From Triplophysa rosa (taxonomy: Eukaryota > Chordata > Actinopteri > Cypriniformes > Nemacheilidae), in the NCBI RefSeq assembly GCF_024868665.1, contig NC_079901.1, forward strand, positions 7,519,092 through 7,583,091: a stretch of DNA of 64,000 bases, written 5' to 3'. Below are positions 36,701 through 48,200 of this stretch, piece by piece. How positions within the stretch are numbered: the first letter of the stretch is position 1; the number at the start of each line of letters is the position of its first letter. Both the position numbers and the translations under genes were made by a program. The notes under the pieces were generated by a model that worked only from the letters and a program-made list of their open reading frames with translations, made no database searches and had not been told where the DNA came from.

Positions 36701-38311
36701 GAATGTTTGAACACAAGCACAGGAAGATAATATTGTGTTACAGTAAATGACAGCGGGATTAAAGAAATGTTCCAGCTTCAGATTAAGTTCAACTCTGTCA
36801 ACAGTAACCGTGACACGGTGTTGATTTTCACAGACTTTATCAGTTTGTTATGCTCACGACACATGCAGAAATATCAGAAAATGATGACTGTTAAAGGGAT
36901 AGTTCACCCAAAAATGAAATTTATCCACCCTCGAGTTGTTCCAAACCTGTGTAATTTCTTTGTTCTGATAAACACAAAGAAAGATATTTCGAAAAATGAG
37001 GAGATTTCTGGGGCATCATTGACTACCATAGTAGGAAAAGATATTGTATCATTTTCTTGTTCTGTTTAACACTTTTCTGAGGCAACTTTGACTCCCATTT
37101 TAATTTATTCTGGTAGTCAAGGATGTCCCAGAACTTTCAGTTGCTAACATTCTTCCAAATATCTTTCTCTCTTCACCAGAACAAAGAAATTTATACAGAT
37201 TTGGAACAACTCGAGGGTGAGTAAATGATGACAGAATTTTCACTTTTGGTTGAACTATAGTATTTTACACTTTATAAAGAAGTAAATTAAATAATACACA
37301 TTTTTTGTAAGGTATTTAAGTGGTTTAACACAAGGTTATTAAGTTGAGTAAAATTAAAATGTTTCTATTTATTGAATTTAAATAAAATATTGGCCTAAAA
37401 ATTATTGGGAAAACTTAAATTAAATGAAACATTAAAATAAACTACAATACGTTTTAGGCACTACAATTATAATAATAAATAACAACGAAAATAAAAATAG
37501 AATAAAAATAAATTAATTTTATATAGCAACATAAAAAATAAACAAATAAATAAATGACAAAAGCATGTAACAAAATTGCTCAATTTAACTCAATTTTAAT
37601 TGAACTAAAATTGACATAAAAACTAAAAAGCTAAAACTAAAAGCTAATTTAAAATATTCATAAAACTAAAAACAAAACTATAATAACTATAAAAAAAATA
37701 CAAACCTCACATTTATTATTGCTTTTAAGGCTTTTTTCTTGAACAATAGACTTAAAATTGTATGTGAATATGGATTTATTTCAATTATTAATTTTATAAA
37801 TTATCTTGTGGTATTTGAAAGCATGTCACCAATACTAATGTTTTAATGTTACTTAGAAATGTCACAACATTCTTTCAACTTATATTGAACTCATGATAGT
37901 CTCTCTTACCTTGTATGCTGGTTTCCTTCAACTTTTTTCTCTATCACGTCACCCTTATGCTGGAGCACCTGAGAAAGCCACACAACAATAACCAAATATT
38001 TACAAGTCAGATGTGACGTTACAGTCATTGGTATTCACATTTTATGTCCCCTGTATCACCGAGAAGAACGTTTGAACAGAATTACTGAGCAGACTGACCT
38101 GTTTTAGTTCTACTTTATAACTGCGAAGGAACTGGAAAGCTAAGAAACAAAGATATATGACGGCACACAGCAGCGCAGCGAGTAGCAGTCGAGCTCCGGC
38201 TTCAGTCAGACAGACAGAGGGGTGCAGAGGAGATTCCTCCAGAAAAACCAACAACACCACAGCTATAGGAAACAAACACCGAGTCCATTTTGCCCAGTTT
38301 TGCCAATGCAT
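30780..38311 (-). CDS. Uncharacterised membrane protein with coiled-coil-like tail, 8 exons, 367 residues
   Basis: Assembled on the minus strand from exons 38311-38099, 37968-37910, 36660-36522, 36364-36264, 35593-35413, 35307-35224, 31335-31300 and 31070-30780. Each has AG/GT borders and the phases (0,2,0,2,0,0,0) all match, giving 1,104 nt with a TGA stop. Residues 12-22 (CLFPIAVVLLV) and 39-62 (LLLAALLCAVIYLCFLAFQFL) are hydrophobic, suggesting one or two membrane segments near the N terminus. Residues about 72-300 are rich in E, Q, L, K and R with heptad-like spacing (RALRSLLQVQRESESSV, FKSKVQQCRMQLETSIQLLQ), consistent with coiled coil. The C-terminal 70 residues are polar and end in a basic KRRRS patch. 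I do not recognise the family. The start ATG at 38311-38309 is the first in frame. The 3.9-kb intron 6 is full of nested transposons and could hide an exon. Function unknown; an organelle- or nuclear-membrane tether is only a guess from the architecture. Confidence 0.72.
31548..31765 (+). repeat. Dispersed repeat, copy 2 (pair with 1758-1960)
   Basis: Same orientation and landmarks as copy 1; it lies inside intron 6 of the minus-strand gene, directly before the TTAA-flanked MITE at 31813. Confidence 0.65.
32180..33832. mobile_element. Non-autonomous hAT-type element, 1,653 bp, nested
   Basis: The ends CAGAGGTGGACGAAGTAC and CGTTACTGTCCACCTCTG are inverted repeats, and AGATTTGG stands exactly on both sides (32172-32179 and 33833-33840), the 8-bp duplication of hAT elements. 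The subterminal regions are packed with AAGTAC and GTACTT words, as expected of transposase-binding repeats. No transposase reading frame is present. A small hairpin lies inside at 32439-32547. Confidence 0.9.
32439..32547. mobile_element. Small hairpin MITE inside the hAT element
   Basis: The left arm TTAAAGGAGTAGATCACTTC is followed by AAAATTTGCCACCATTGACT, mirrored by AGTCAATGGGGGCAAATTTT and GTGAGCAACTCCTATA on the right. The right TTAA is lost or mutated. Confidence 0.65.
34404..34938. mobile_element. TTAA-flanked GGGGTCATA MITE, intact copy
   Basis: It starts TTAAAGGGGTCATATGGC and ends GCAATATGACCCCTTTAA, with TTAA at both ends, and lies in inverse orientation to the 31813-34064 copy about 340 bp away. 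It is inside intron 6 of the minus-strand gene. The frames at 34417-34829 are not genes. Confidence 0.85.
36891..37260. mobile_element. Hairpin MITE of the GATAGTTCACCC family
   Basis: It starts TTAAAGGGATAGTTCACCC and ends near GGTTGAACTATAG. Two inverted halves share CTCGAGTTGTTCCAAA and TTTGGAACAACTCGAG. It lies in an intron of the minus-strand gene. Confidence 0.85.
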
Positions 38312-38548
38312 TCTGTTACGAAGAGACAGAGAGAGAGAGAATTGTAATGTTGGCACAGAGTCAGACTAAAGCCATACTTTATCGCACATATGAACATAAA
38401 AACTAAATTGATGTTTTCCTATTTAAAGCTGCATCCATTAAATTAAAGCAGGGGTATGGGAGGTGCAGTGCAATAAGTGGTTGCAACTTGTTTCTGTTTG
38501 GTGTTCTAAGTGATTGACAGGTGGTTTCTTACTGGCCGAATTCAAGAG

Positions 38549-38771
38549 TTAAAGGCGGGGTGTCCGATTTCTCTTAGCAGTTGCTGATGTTCAAATCCCC
38601 AAAACAAACACACCCCTACCCCCATCTTTCGCTTTCGCCAGCGCTCGGCCCTGCTAATGTCTGTCCTGTGCACTGTGCACCTTACTGCTGATTGGCTACA
38701 ATGTTGTTTTGGTACTCGGCCCGACTCAGTTGTCTAAAGCGTAATTCGGAAATCGGTTACCCCGCCTTTAA
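38549..38771. mobile_element. TTAA-flanked GGCGGGGTGTCC MITE
   Basis: The ends TTAAAGGCGGGGTGTCCGAT and GGTTACCCCGCCTTTAA are imperfect inverted repeats. TTAA stands at both ends; the right TTAA is shared with the next element. Confidence 0.75.
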
Positions 38772-39130
38772 AGGAAAAGTTAATCTCAAAATCAAAACTG
38801 TGTTATTTTTCAAACTGTGTTTTTATCATGACGTTCAACATGTTTTAAGACCTCCCGGCGTCTTCGAAGCACAAATAAAGATATTTAGGTGACATCCGAG
38901 AGATTTCCAGGCCTCCTCATAGACATCATGGGTATAGTTGCTGAGTACTTTTCTGGACCTTGACAACAACTACAACCATGATGTCTATGAAGAGGCCTGG
39001 AAATCTCTCGGATGTCACCTAAATATCTTTATTTGTACTCCGAAGACGCTGGGAGGTCATAAAACATGAACGACATGTGGGTGAATAAAAAATAATACAA
39101 TTTTGATTTTGAGATAAACTTTTCCTTTAA
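38768..39130. mobile_element. Long-hairpin TTAA-flanked MITE (AGGAAAAGTT family)
   Basis: It starts TTAAAGGAAAAGTTAATC and ends GATAAACTTTTCCTTTAA. The two arms (about 38770-38935 and 38975-39128) are near-perfect reverse complements, for example GGCCTGGAAATCTCTCGGAT against its mirror. It abuts the MITE at 38549-38771. Confidence 0.85.
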
Positions 39131-39243
39131 CTCACAAGTCACAAATATTCACTGTAGAAAATGGTAATTTGACAGTTTCTTACTCTTTTTACAGATTTTC
39201 ACATATAATGTTAAAAACTCAGATTTTTCACAGATTTTTGCAA

Positions 39244-39612
39244 TACGATTAAAAAACGTTGAATTCCAGAAAAAGACTACAAATTTACAAGAAAACATGT
39301 CATTTTATGTGACAAAACACGTATTTTATAGTATTTTACTGGCGCCCCAGCTGCTAGTAAATTACAGTTTTTTTCCCAAGACTTTTTTTCAAGTGTATTT
39401 TTGAGATACGGTAAAAAACGTCAAATTACAGAAAAAGACTGCAAATTTACAAGAAAACACGAAAACGTGTAATTTTATGTGACAAACTGTTTATGGTATT
39501 TTACTTGCGCCCCAGCTGATGTTTTTTACAGACTTTTTTTTACCGTGACATACGGTAAAAACATCAAATTACAGAAAACGACTGCAAATTTACCAGAAAA
39601 TCTAAAAAGATT
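39244..39612. repeat. Tandem repeat, three units of about 143-163 bp
   Basis: Units start near 39244, 39407 and 39550 with ACGGTAAAAAACGTCAAATT-like words. They contain CAGAAAAAGACTGCAAATTT and, in the first two units, GCGCCCCAGCTG. The third is incomplete. Confidence 0.75.
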
Positions 39613-41165
39613 TAATTCTACGTGACTACGTGTTGTGCTTGTACTGCTTGTTTTAAACATAAACTTACTTTATTCACATACTTTCTTTAATAAAACAAAA
39701 CTAAATATCTTCAGTCACTTTCCTTGTCAAGTAAATGCATCTTGATTTAAGAATTTTAAGATATTTGTAGAACACAAGACCAAAATGCGTAGTAAGATTT
39801 TTTTTGTAGTATAAATAAATGTAGCTAAGAGTGACAAGATTGTAACATCAGTCAGGTAAATGTAACTGTACTTAACTGCGTGTATAGATGAATGTGTTGT
39901 GTAAAGTAACGCAGTTGAGTGATCTTTCTTCTAAAGCAGGTGTGATGATGCGAGATGAGTGAGAATGAGCTGGGAAACAAACATCCCATCACCTGTTGAC
40001 ATCTCATCTCATCCACTCTCACCGCTCCAAACACTTACATCATCCATCTCTGCACTCTGTCAGTCTTCTCCTTCACAGTCTCTCGCACGTTCATTTCATC
40101 CAACATCTCTCTCTCCTCCGCTTTTCCATCCTGTTTTCCCCTGCCCTGCGTCCAGCTCCGCTCCAGGCAGCTCCACACATCTCCCGAGCTCAGCTGAGGC
40201 ATGGATCCTCATACACGCTCTGTGAGAACTGTTTGGGTTCCTCCAGTGTCATGGAGGCTGGATACTTGACTTTCCAGTAACACCTGTTGGTCCGGTAGGT
40301 TTACTTCATGATCATGTAATGTGTTGTGTTTTCCGTGTTGAGTTGTAAGAAGGGAATGTTAGGAATGTCGTACAGTGAGGAAGTTATAGGCACTGCCCAA
40401 CCCAGACCTGTGCCAGCTCTCACCACTCCCTGTTCAAAAACATATACAAAAATAGACACAATAGAGCTCATTCACATACAGAATAAAGCAATAGTAATTA
40501 AACACTCAGTGAATCATACAAATATAGACAAAACGCAGAAGTTTATTAAATAAATAGCACTTCAGTCAATAAAATAAATTCTGGTCATATTTTCTCACCC
40601 TTAATGTTTTCTTCATTAGAACACAAATGGGAAATTTATGAAGAATACCTTCAACTTTGTCATAAAATGAAAGTAAATGGAGACTATGGCTGTCAAGCTC
40701 TATGACAAGGTGTTATAAAAATAGTCCATATGGTGCTATTTTGTATGATTTCAAAAGCAATACGTTGTTTTTTTTCTACAGGACCGCTTTAAGGAGAAAA
40801 CTACTGTAAAGAGTAACATCCTCAGGACTGTGTACAGCAATGTTGTTAGCTTTGTAGTAAAGATTTACTGCCATCTAGCGTTGCGTGGCGCGTTTACATA
40901 ATGTATGTGTGTACTGTGCATATTAATTTTGTATTTATAAACACATGTACACAAACATGTATATATTAAGAAAATGTTTACCTGTATTTATTTATATTTG
41001 CCAATCATTTAAATTATATGTAAATGGTTATTAATATTAATATTTTTTCTTAAATAAATGCGTGTTTTTATTCAATACAAAATTAATATGCACAGTACAC
41101 ATTATGTAAACCCAAACTATTATTGTGGACGCGCTTAATCGCGATTAATCGTTTGACAGCCCTAG
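39613..41165. other. Intergenic with MITE fragments
   Basis: 39690-39815 is the right arm of the foldback family seen at 16830-18190. 40890-41165 is a copy of the TAGGGCTGTCAAA hAT-type MITE that lacks its left end; its right end reads GATTAATCGTTTGACAGCC. The serine- and proline-rich frames at 39959-40280 lack any gene support. Confidence 0.5.
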
Positions 41166-41270
41166 TTTTTATATTCATAAATGAATCAATTATCCTTAAC
41201 TATTTTATGCATTTACAACGTAAAACCAAGGATTAATGTACAGGGAAAACATGAAATGTACAAAAGCACA

Positions 41271-41276
41271 TTTATT
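41271..41276 (-). terminator. Possible PRDM10 poly(A) signal
   Basis: TTTATT on the plus strand (AATAAA on the minus strand) lies about 1.0 kb after the PRDM10 stop, a reasonable 3' UTR length. Confidence 0.35.
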
Positions 41277-42279
41277 TCCCATCATAGGGACAACATGACA
41301 CCAACCCGAGAAACTGAGGTGCATTTACTGTACATAAAGAGTCAATAATTACAACAATAGTAATCAGAATAGTACAGATACCGTTTTTATATTGTACAAG
41401 TTTGTCTCTGTATAAATAGTGAATATATATACGGATATATTTTCCCTTTTTTTCAGGTTATAAAGATGCAGCAGTGCACCACTTGGTGAATGTGCAAAAC
41501 CCAAATAAATACCAACAAGTTCATAAACGCAAACGTTGAAACACAAGTTGTTAAAATCCAGTCATTAATTCATAGAATAATGAGTTGAGATCATGTTCCT
41601 TTTCTATTCTATTCTATAGTGATTTTTGTGAGAGATGGTGAAGCTCTTATCCAAACCTCTATCTCAACTCTTAACACACGGAATTGCTGGTCAAATGTCT
41701 TATATTACAACAATCTGTCAAGGTTGATCTCATATCATCAATACTTCATTTTCAGGTTCTTCTGAATGAGCTGTCAAACGTATAAAAGATCCGGTCTCCG
41801 ACCGTTTAATCTGTAATGCACATATGGATCAGGTCAGATACCACGAACACATATCGAACAGAGCCGAAAATAACATTTATTTTTGCTGCCGTTTTGTCTT
41901 TGCGGTGAAATTAAAGCATTCCAAATAATTATATGAAAACCTGTGATATTGATGACCACTTTACTTGTGGGGACACAATAACTTAAAGGATACGAATAGA
42001 AAAATAACCAACACCATTAAATGAAGATTGTAGGAGGCAGGGTGGTGCATATTAAAACATCTTAACAGTTCCTCATATGTAAAACGACACATGATCGGGC
42101 CTGTTTGGGTCTTTAGAAGCACAGCTAAGCACTCCAGTATTTATGTGCATTTCATATAAAAAGCTTCACTATTCTTCACTATTTAACAATTTGTTCATTT
42201 ACTCCATATTCTTCTTCTTCTTCAAAAAAAAAATGAAATCAGAAATCTATTTCTTCATGTAATCCATCTCTTTTCTCGC

Positions 42280-45200
42280 TCAGGGTTTAGTAATGTGAAC
42301 TTCGCTGGCTCCCGTCCCGTTGGTGGTGGTCGTGATGATGTACTGTGTGGTGGTCTGCTGACTGACGTTGGGCTGCTCCAGTGGGTCGGAGTTAACATGT
42401 TCAGAAGTGGACGGGTTCAACTCTTTGCCATCCAGCTCAGTTTGTCCTTCAGAGATGACGTAATGTGTCTACAATGGACAACATACAAAACATCACTGAA
42501 AGAGATATGGCTGAATGTGGATGGCTAGTTGATTTCTCTCTGACTCACCGTTTTGACGTGACTGCTGTTGGCGGCAGCCGTGACGGGGGTGCTGGCCTCT
42601 GCTATCACATATTGAGTGTGTGGAAGAGCCATCATCTGGATCTCAGATGCTTTTGAATGCAGTATTGTTAGCATAACACTAAACAGCCTATTATATTGCA
42701 TACAAAACGGATACTTTTTACTAAATGCACTTACGATAACTCCTGTAATTCCAGTTGCTGGGTAGGTAAGCGTGCTGTGAAGCTACTTGCGTCTGATTGG
42801 TTGATGTTTGTAGAGTCTGACCTTGGGCCAGGGTCACGGGGGTCAGCTGGGTGGTGCTGAGCTCCTGAGCAGCTTGCTGGGAGGAGGGGCTTAGAGGTTG
42901 ACCCGTCACCTGATTAGATGGTGGGCGGGGTTAAAATCGCAGTTTACCAACTATGCATGAATGTCAAAAATGCTCTCTGATCAAAAACATATTGTGGTGA
43001 ATGGTTTCTGTGCTCACCTGTGCATTAGCCTGCACTGACCCCGTGGGTTCTGTCACCTGTATGTGCTGAACCTGAATAGAGTGCTGACTGTAACTGTGAG
43101 GATCGTGTAACTGACTCACGTCCACTGTTGAGTGCTGAGAGTGAGGAGACGACGCCTAGACATTAAGACATTGTGAGAAGCAAGAGAAAAAGGTAAGGCA
43201 AGGAAATGAAAAATGAAAGGGAAGGAAAACAACATAGAAGAGAGATATATGATTGAATTGAATTGTATCTGCATTCGTACCTGGGCCACTTGCACCACCT
43301 GTAGCTGTATGTGCTGTGGCTGCGCCAACCCTCCTCCTGCTGCTTGAGAAATGGGAATATACTGGATCCTCTGGTAGTCTGTGTTCAGGGTCTGGGACAG
43401 CTCCGTCATGGCCTGCGTCAGGAGGTCTGTCGTCTAGGAAAAGCATTCGCTGTTACAGAATATTCAGCTGCAAATGTGCTATTACAGTATTTTATTTAAA
43501 GGGCCAGTGTCTTAATTTTAGCTGCATCTAGTGGTGAGGTTGCGAATTGCAACCAACGGCTCACTCCACCCCTTGCTTTCGAAGCACTACAGTGGCTGAC
43601 ACAGAACTAAGATGTCGTCACATTTTCACTTCTTTGCTGAAGGAGATAACATATTTACGAAATGCACTCTGTAGAGCAGTTTGTCTGTTTAGGGCTACTG
43701 TAGAAACAACATGGTGAATTCCATGTAAGGGGACCCGCGGTGTATGTAGATAGAAATAGCTCATTTTAAGGTAATAAAAACATAACGCTTCATTATGTAA
43801 GGTCTTTATACACCTCTGAACACATGGTTATGTATATTATATTGCATTTCTGTCAATAGATCCTCCACAAAATTACACACAACACCTTAAACCCATTTGT
43901 TATGATGCGTGTGTCTGCGCGTGTATGATTCATTACCACAACGGCCTCTGCAGTGCTCCCGTCTGCTGGTGTGCTGCTGATGATTGAAGCAGCCAGAGGC
44001 GCTTGGATGCTGCTGCTGTTATACGGATATTCTGGATGTTTCTTACGAATGTGCTGGACCATCTTCGTCTGAGGATAAACATACCGATAAGTGACAAACT
44101 TACCTTTTTAAGCACAACACATAATTCATCAGACCTGTACGTGTGCTGGTCTCAGTGATGACTCTACCTTGCTGCTGTATTGTTTGGCACAGTGTGGGCA
44201 GCACACGGGCGCAGTGGCGATGGTGCCCGTCAGCTGGGTGTGTGTGCTCAGCATGGGGTCGGGCTCTCCAGGCCCAGCAGGACGCAGCTTACGGATACTG
44301 GGGGGCAACTCTGCCCCCGGGTGGTTCTTTAGAATGTGAGCCTTCCTCTTACTGGCACTTTTATACACCTGAACAGGTCAAAGATGTGAGTGGATGTATG
44401 TTTACTGTATGAAGACGGGTTTGTAGTATGAACGTTCGAGGAAACAGGTGCACTCACAAACCACCTTAAAGGGATAGTTCACCCAAAAATTTAAATTCTG
44501 TCTCTGAGATGAGATTTCTGGGGCACCATTGACTACCATAGTAGAATTAGCCTTTTGTATTTTTTTGTTGTTCGGCTGAACACAGAATATATGTTTTTAC
44601 GAATTTAGGAAAACAAACCGTTATAATGGTAGTCAACGGTGCCCCTGAAATCTCAGTTGCTAACATTCTTCCAAATATCTTTCATGTGTTCAATAGAACA
44701 AAGAAATGTATACAGGTTTGGAACAATGACAGATTCTTTTTATTTTTGGGTGAACTATCCCTTTAAATAGGCAAAATTACCCTTATTACGCATATTACCT
44801 TATCACAGTACTGGCAGAAGTAATCTCTGTTGGGTTTAATGATGGGCAGGGTCAGCTCAGGCACCTCCTCAATTCGCATCTCAGGATGTCGTTTAGACAG
44901 GTGATTCACCTACAAGCGCACAATTACATTCTTTCACTTCCACAGAGGCAATAAGGGGCTTATGATGTCACCAAATCATGTCTGAAACAGGTTTAACAGG
45001 TAATGATGGACAAATTGAGGTCAAAGGTCAAAGGTCAATACCAGCATCCCCCTCCTCCTGAAGCCCATCATGCAGAGTCTGCACTTGAACATGAAGCTCT
45101 CGAAGTCAGTAGTGGGTTCCTTCTGTTTCAGAGCTTTGGTGCGGTGGTTCCGATCCGCCTTCTTGGCCTCGCGCTCCGGGTTGTGCATCCTCTGCATGTG

Positions 45201-48200
45201 CTCCCGTAGTTTATCCTTCCTCTGGTCGACAAAAAAGGAAACGCATAAAATAAAAGAGAGGTTTGCAGTTCTCAATTGTAAAAGAGGACACTTCATGTTT
45301 GGGATGATGTGAAGCACCTTGAACTGTTTGCCACAGGTGGAGCAGAGGAAGTCTTTCCGGTCGGAGTGGCGGAGCATGTGCAGTCGCAGTTTATCAGGTC
45401 TACAGAAAGCCTTATCACACTCTGTACACTGGAAGATCTTCTCGGAGTGAAAACTCCTCACGTGTTTCTTAACCTGCACAGCACAGATTGACCAATCATA
45501 CGTCAGCAAAAATGAGAATGAGAGGACTTGTTTGGTTGCATTTCTTAGCAGCACCTGTATGAAGTCCGTAAAGGATTTCTTGCAGGAGGGGCAGGAAAAG
45601 CAGCCGTTGACCAGGTGAACTCCCACGTGCACCTTGAGCAGGTCCAGTCTGTCGTAGGACTCCATGCAGAACAGACATGAGTATGTGCGCTGATCGGAGT
45701 GTAGCTGCAAGTGATCCTCTAAAGCGTCGCTGGACAGGAAGCCTTTACCGCACTGATGGCACACGTGGCGGCAGCCGTCCCGCCCGTGATACCGCATGTG
45801 CTGATCCAGCTTGTCTTTGTCCCGGAACGCCTTCCCGCACTGGAGGCATTTAAAGGGTCGAAAGGACTTACGAATAAAAAGATGCTGGAGAGCGGCATTC
45901 TGGGTAAGGGAAGAGAGAGCATGGAGGAATGGACACGTTTACAACACATGATGACTGGGTGGGCATTCCAAGCAGAGGCAGGTGACAATGCGTTTGTTTG
46001 GGTCTTTACGTCACAAAAAAATCCAAAATGTGTTTGCATGCCCGAACTATTGCTTGAGCTAGAGTTTATGACCTTTCTTCTATGGAGCACAAAGTGTTTT
46101 ATGATACAATAAGTATTTTTTGTAGCTCTTGTACACACAGTATAACTATAAACTTTTATGCATTTGAGATTAAGACACACATTTCTTTCACAGAAGAAAG
46201 TCATACGTCTGGGACATGAGAGTGAAGAAATGGTGACGGAGATTTTATTTTTCATTTCTTCAACCCTGTTGGATGATGGCGCTCAGGGTAGACAGGTGTG
46301 AACTGGTACAGACAGATGTAATGGGGATGCAGGGAGTCATCGGCTTTCAGTGTATTAACTAAACAAGTACATTTCCTCTGACTCTCCTCCGACCCGCATT
46401 AGACCTACCTGCAAGTCCACCTTAACGTGCAGCACGCAACGAAAGAGAAAAACACACACACACACACACACCGACAAGCTACTGTTAACCTCTACTAAAC
46501 ACACTACATTGCAGAGATATGGGGCTTGGAGATGGTATTTGGTAACTTTACCCTAATTCTCCTCGCTCGCCTCATGTCCTGCGGAGTCAGGTGGGGGTCT
46601 GCGGTAACCGTTTGAGGCAGATCCTCTTTCGCAGATTCTGGGACCTCCAAGGGTGGAGGCAGGGTGCCCGAATCCCCCTCGTCTTGTAAAGACTCGGTGT
46701 GGGTAGCCAGGGTATCAAGCCCCTCCCCTATCTCCGCCTCCACTGGGTCAGCCGTCATCTCCACCACCTTCAGGCCATTAAGAGCTCCATCCGTCCTCTC
46801 CTCATATGGAAGTTTATCTACAGACGCTAACAGCTCCTATGGTATGAGTTAAAGTAAAGCTTTTTAGCATGATGTCAGGTTTTATTGATTGACGTTTTTG
46901 TTTTTTCTTCGAAAGAAAACCAAAGTTACACACGAGAGACGGTAAAATAGAGATTTTGGTTTATTTTATGACAGTGTGTTCTGTACCTGTGTCTTGTCAG
47001 CACTTTCAACAGGAGTCTGCGAGCAGATGAATTTTGTGCGCCGTCCTGGCCGCCTTGCAGCACCAAAACGTTTCCTGCCCCGCCCACGGCCACGCCCCTT
47101 TGGCCTGGAAGCAAAGAATATTTCAAACATTTATAACTTATCTGGAATACCATTATGAGCATTACTAAATATCTGCGTTATCAACATGCGTTAGGACCTT
47201 TGGACGAGGTCCAGCTTGTCATCGTGCATGTTTAAGTGCTGCTGAAGCTGCTCGGAGCTCATGAACCGTCTGTTGCACTCATAACACGGCCAGTTCTTCT
47301 CCTGCTCTCGTAAAACTGACACAGAAAGAAGTTTAGCCAGGAACACAAACGCATTTTAAAAATATCGTGGTTCAGAGCCATGTAAGGAAATCCAAATGAA
47401 GTTCATTTCAAAAGAGACGGCAAACACAATTCACCTTTCCTCTCTTCTTCTGTGACATCATGAACCTTCTGATTGACAAACTCAGCGTATGATGCGGCGT
47501 ACCACACCTAGAGTACAAGATGAATTTTTTGGTCGGTTGAGAAAATAACTGTTTACTGTGGAAACACAAACTTCAAAGAAACACAAACAGCCGTAGAAAC
47601 AATTAAGAGACTATTCGAAATGTTCATTTCATCAGCATTTCTAGATGTATCGTGGTCATTCCAGTCCAGTGTCTGTTGAATTTCAACAAAATCAGACCTC
47701 AGGAGCGACAAAGTCATCCAACAGCAATGTGAAAGACTGACGAGGGACAAGACACATGAAAACTGATAAAAATCCAGGATATCACATAAAAATATATCAT
47801 TTTGAAACTTTTCCTAAACATGTACAAATATTACTGTTGCACTGCTTCAAAGTGAATCTGAACATGTTTTCTTTATAGTATTTGAGGTCTGAAAAAATAC
47901 AAACATCTTTTCTGTTATTTTCACCTGTTTCTCCAGTTTTCATTTGCTGCAAAGAATTTTTTATTTCAGATTTGGGAGAAATATTGTTAGTAGTTCACAA
48001 AATGATCATTTTACCTAAACACATACCTATAAAGAGTAAGTTTAAAAAAAGCAAAATTGACATTTTCCGCGGCTGTATATCTACATAGTCTGTGATAGGA
48101 TTATGGTTGTTAGGGCTGGGTAATATACAAAAATATTTATCTAAGGTTCAATATAATATATATATATAAAACTGATTCAGCCAAGAATAATTAATAAGAT

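Noticed and set aside
39959..40280. Overlapping serine/proline-rich frames
   Set aside because: Caused by a CT/CA-rich stretch open in two frames at once; no homology recognised.
46399..46420. Extra small PRDM10 exon (GTGGACTTGCAG before GTAGGT)
   Set aside because: Joining the flanking exons directly gives the conserved RRARRIR-NAALQ sequence in phase, so no exon is needed.
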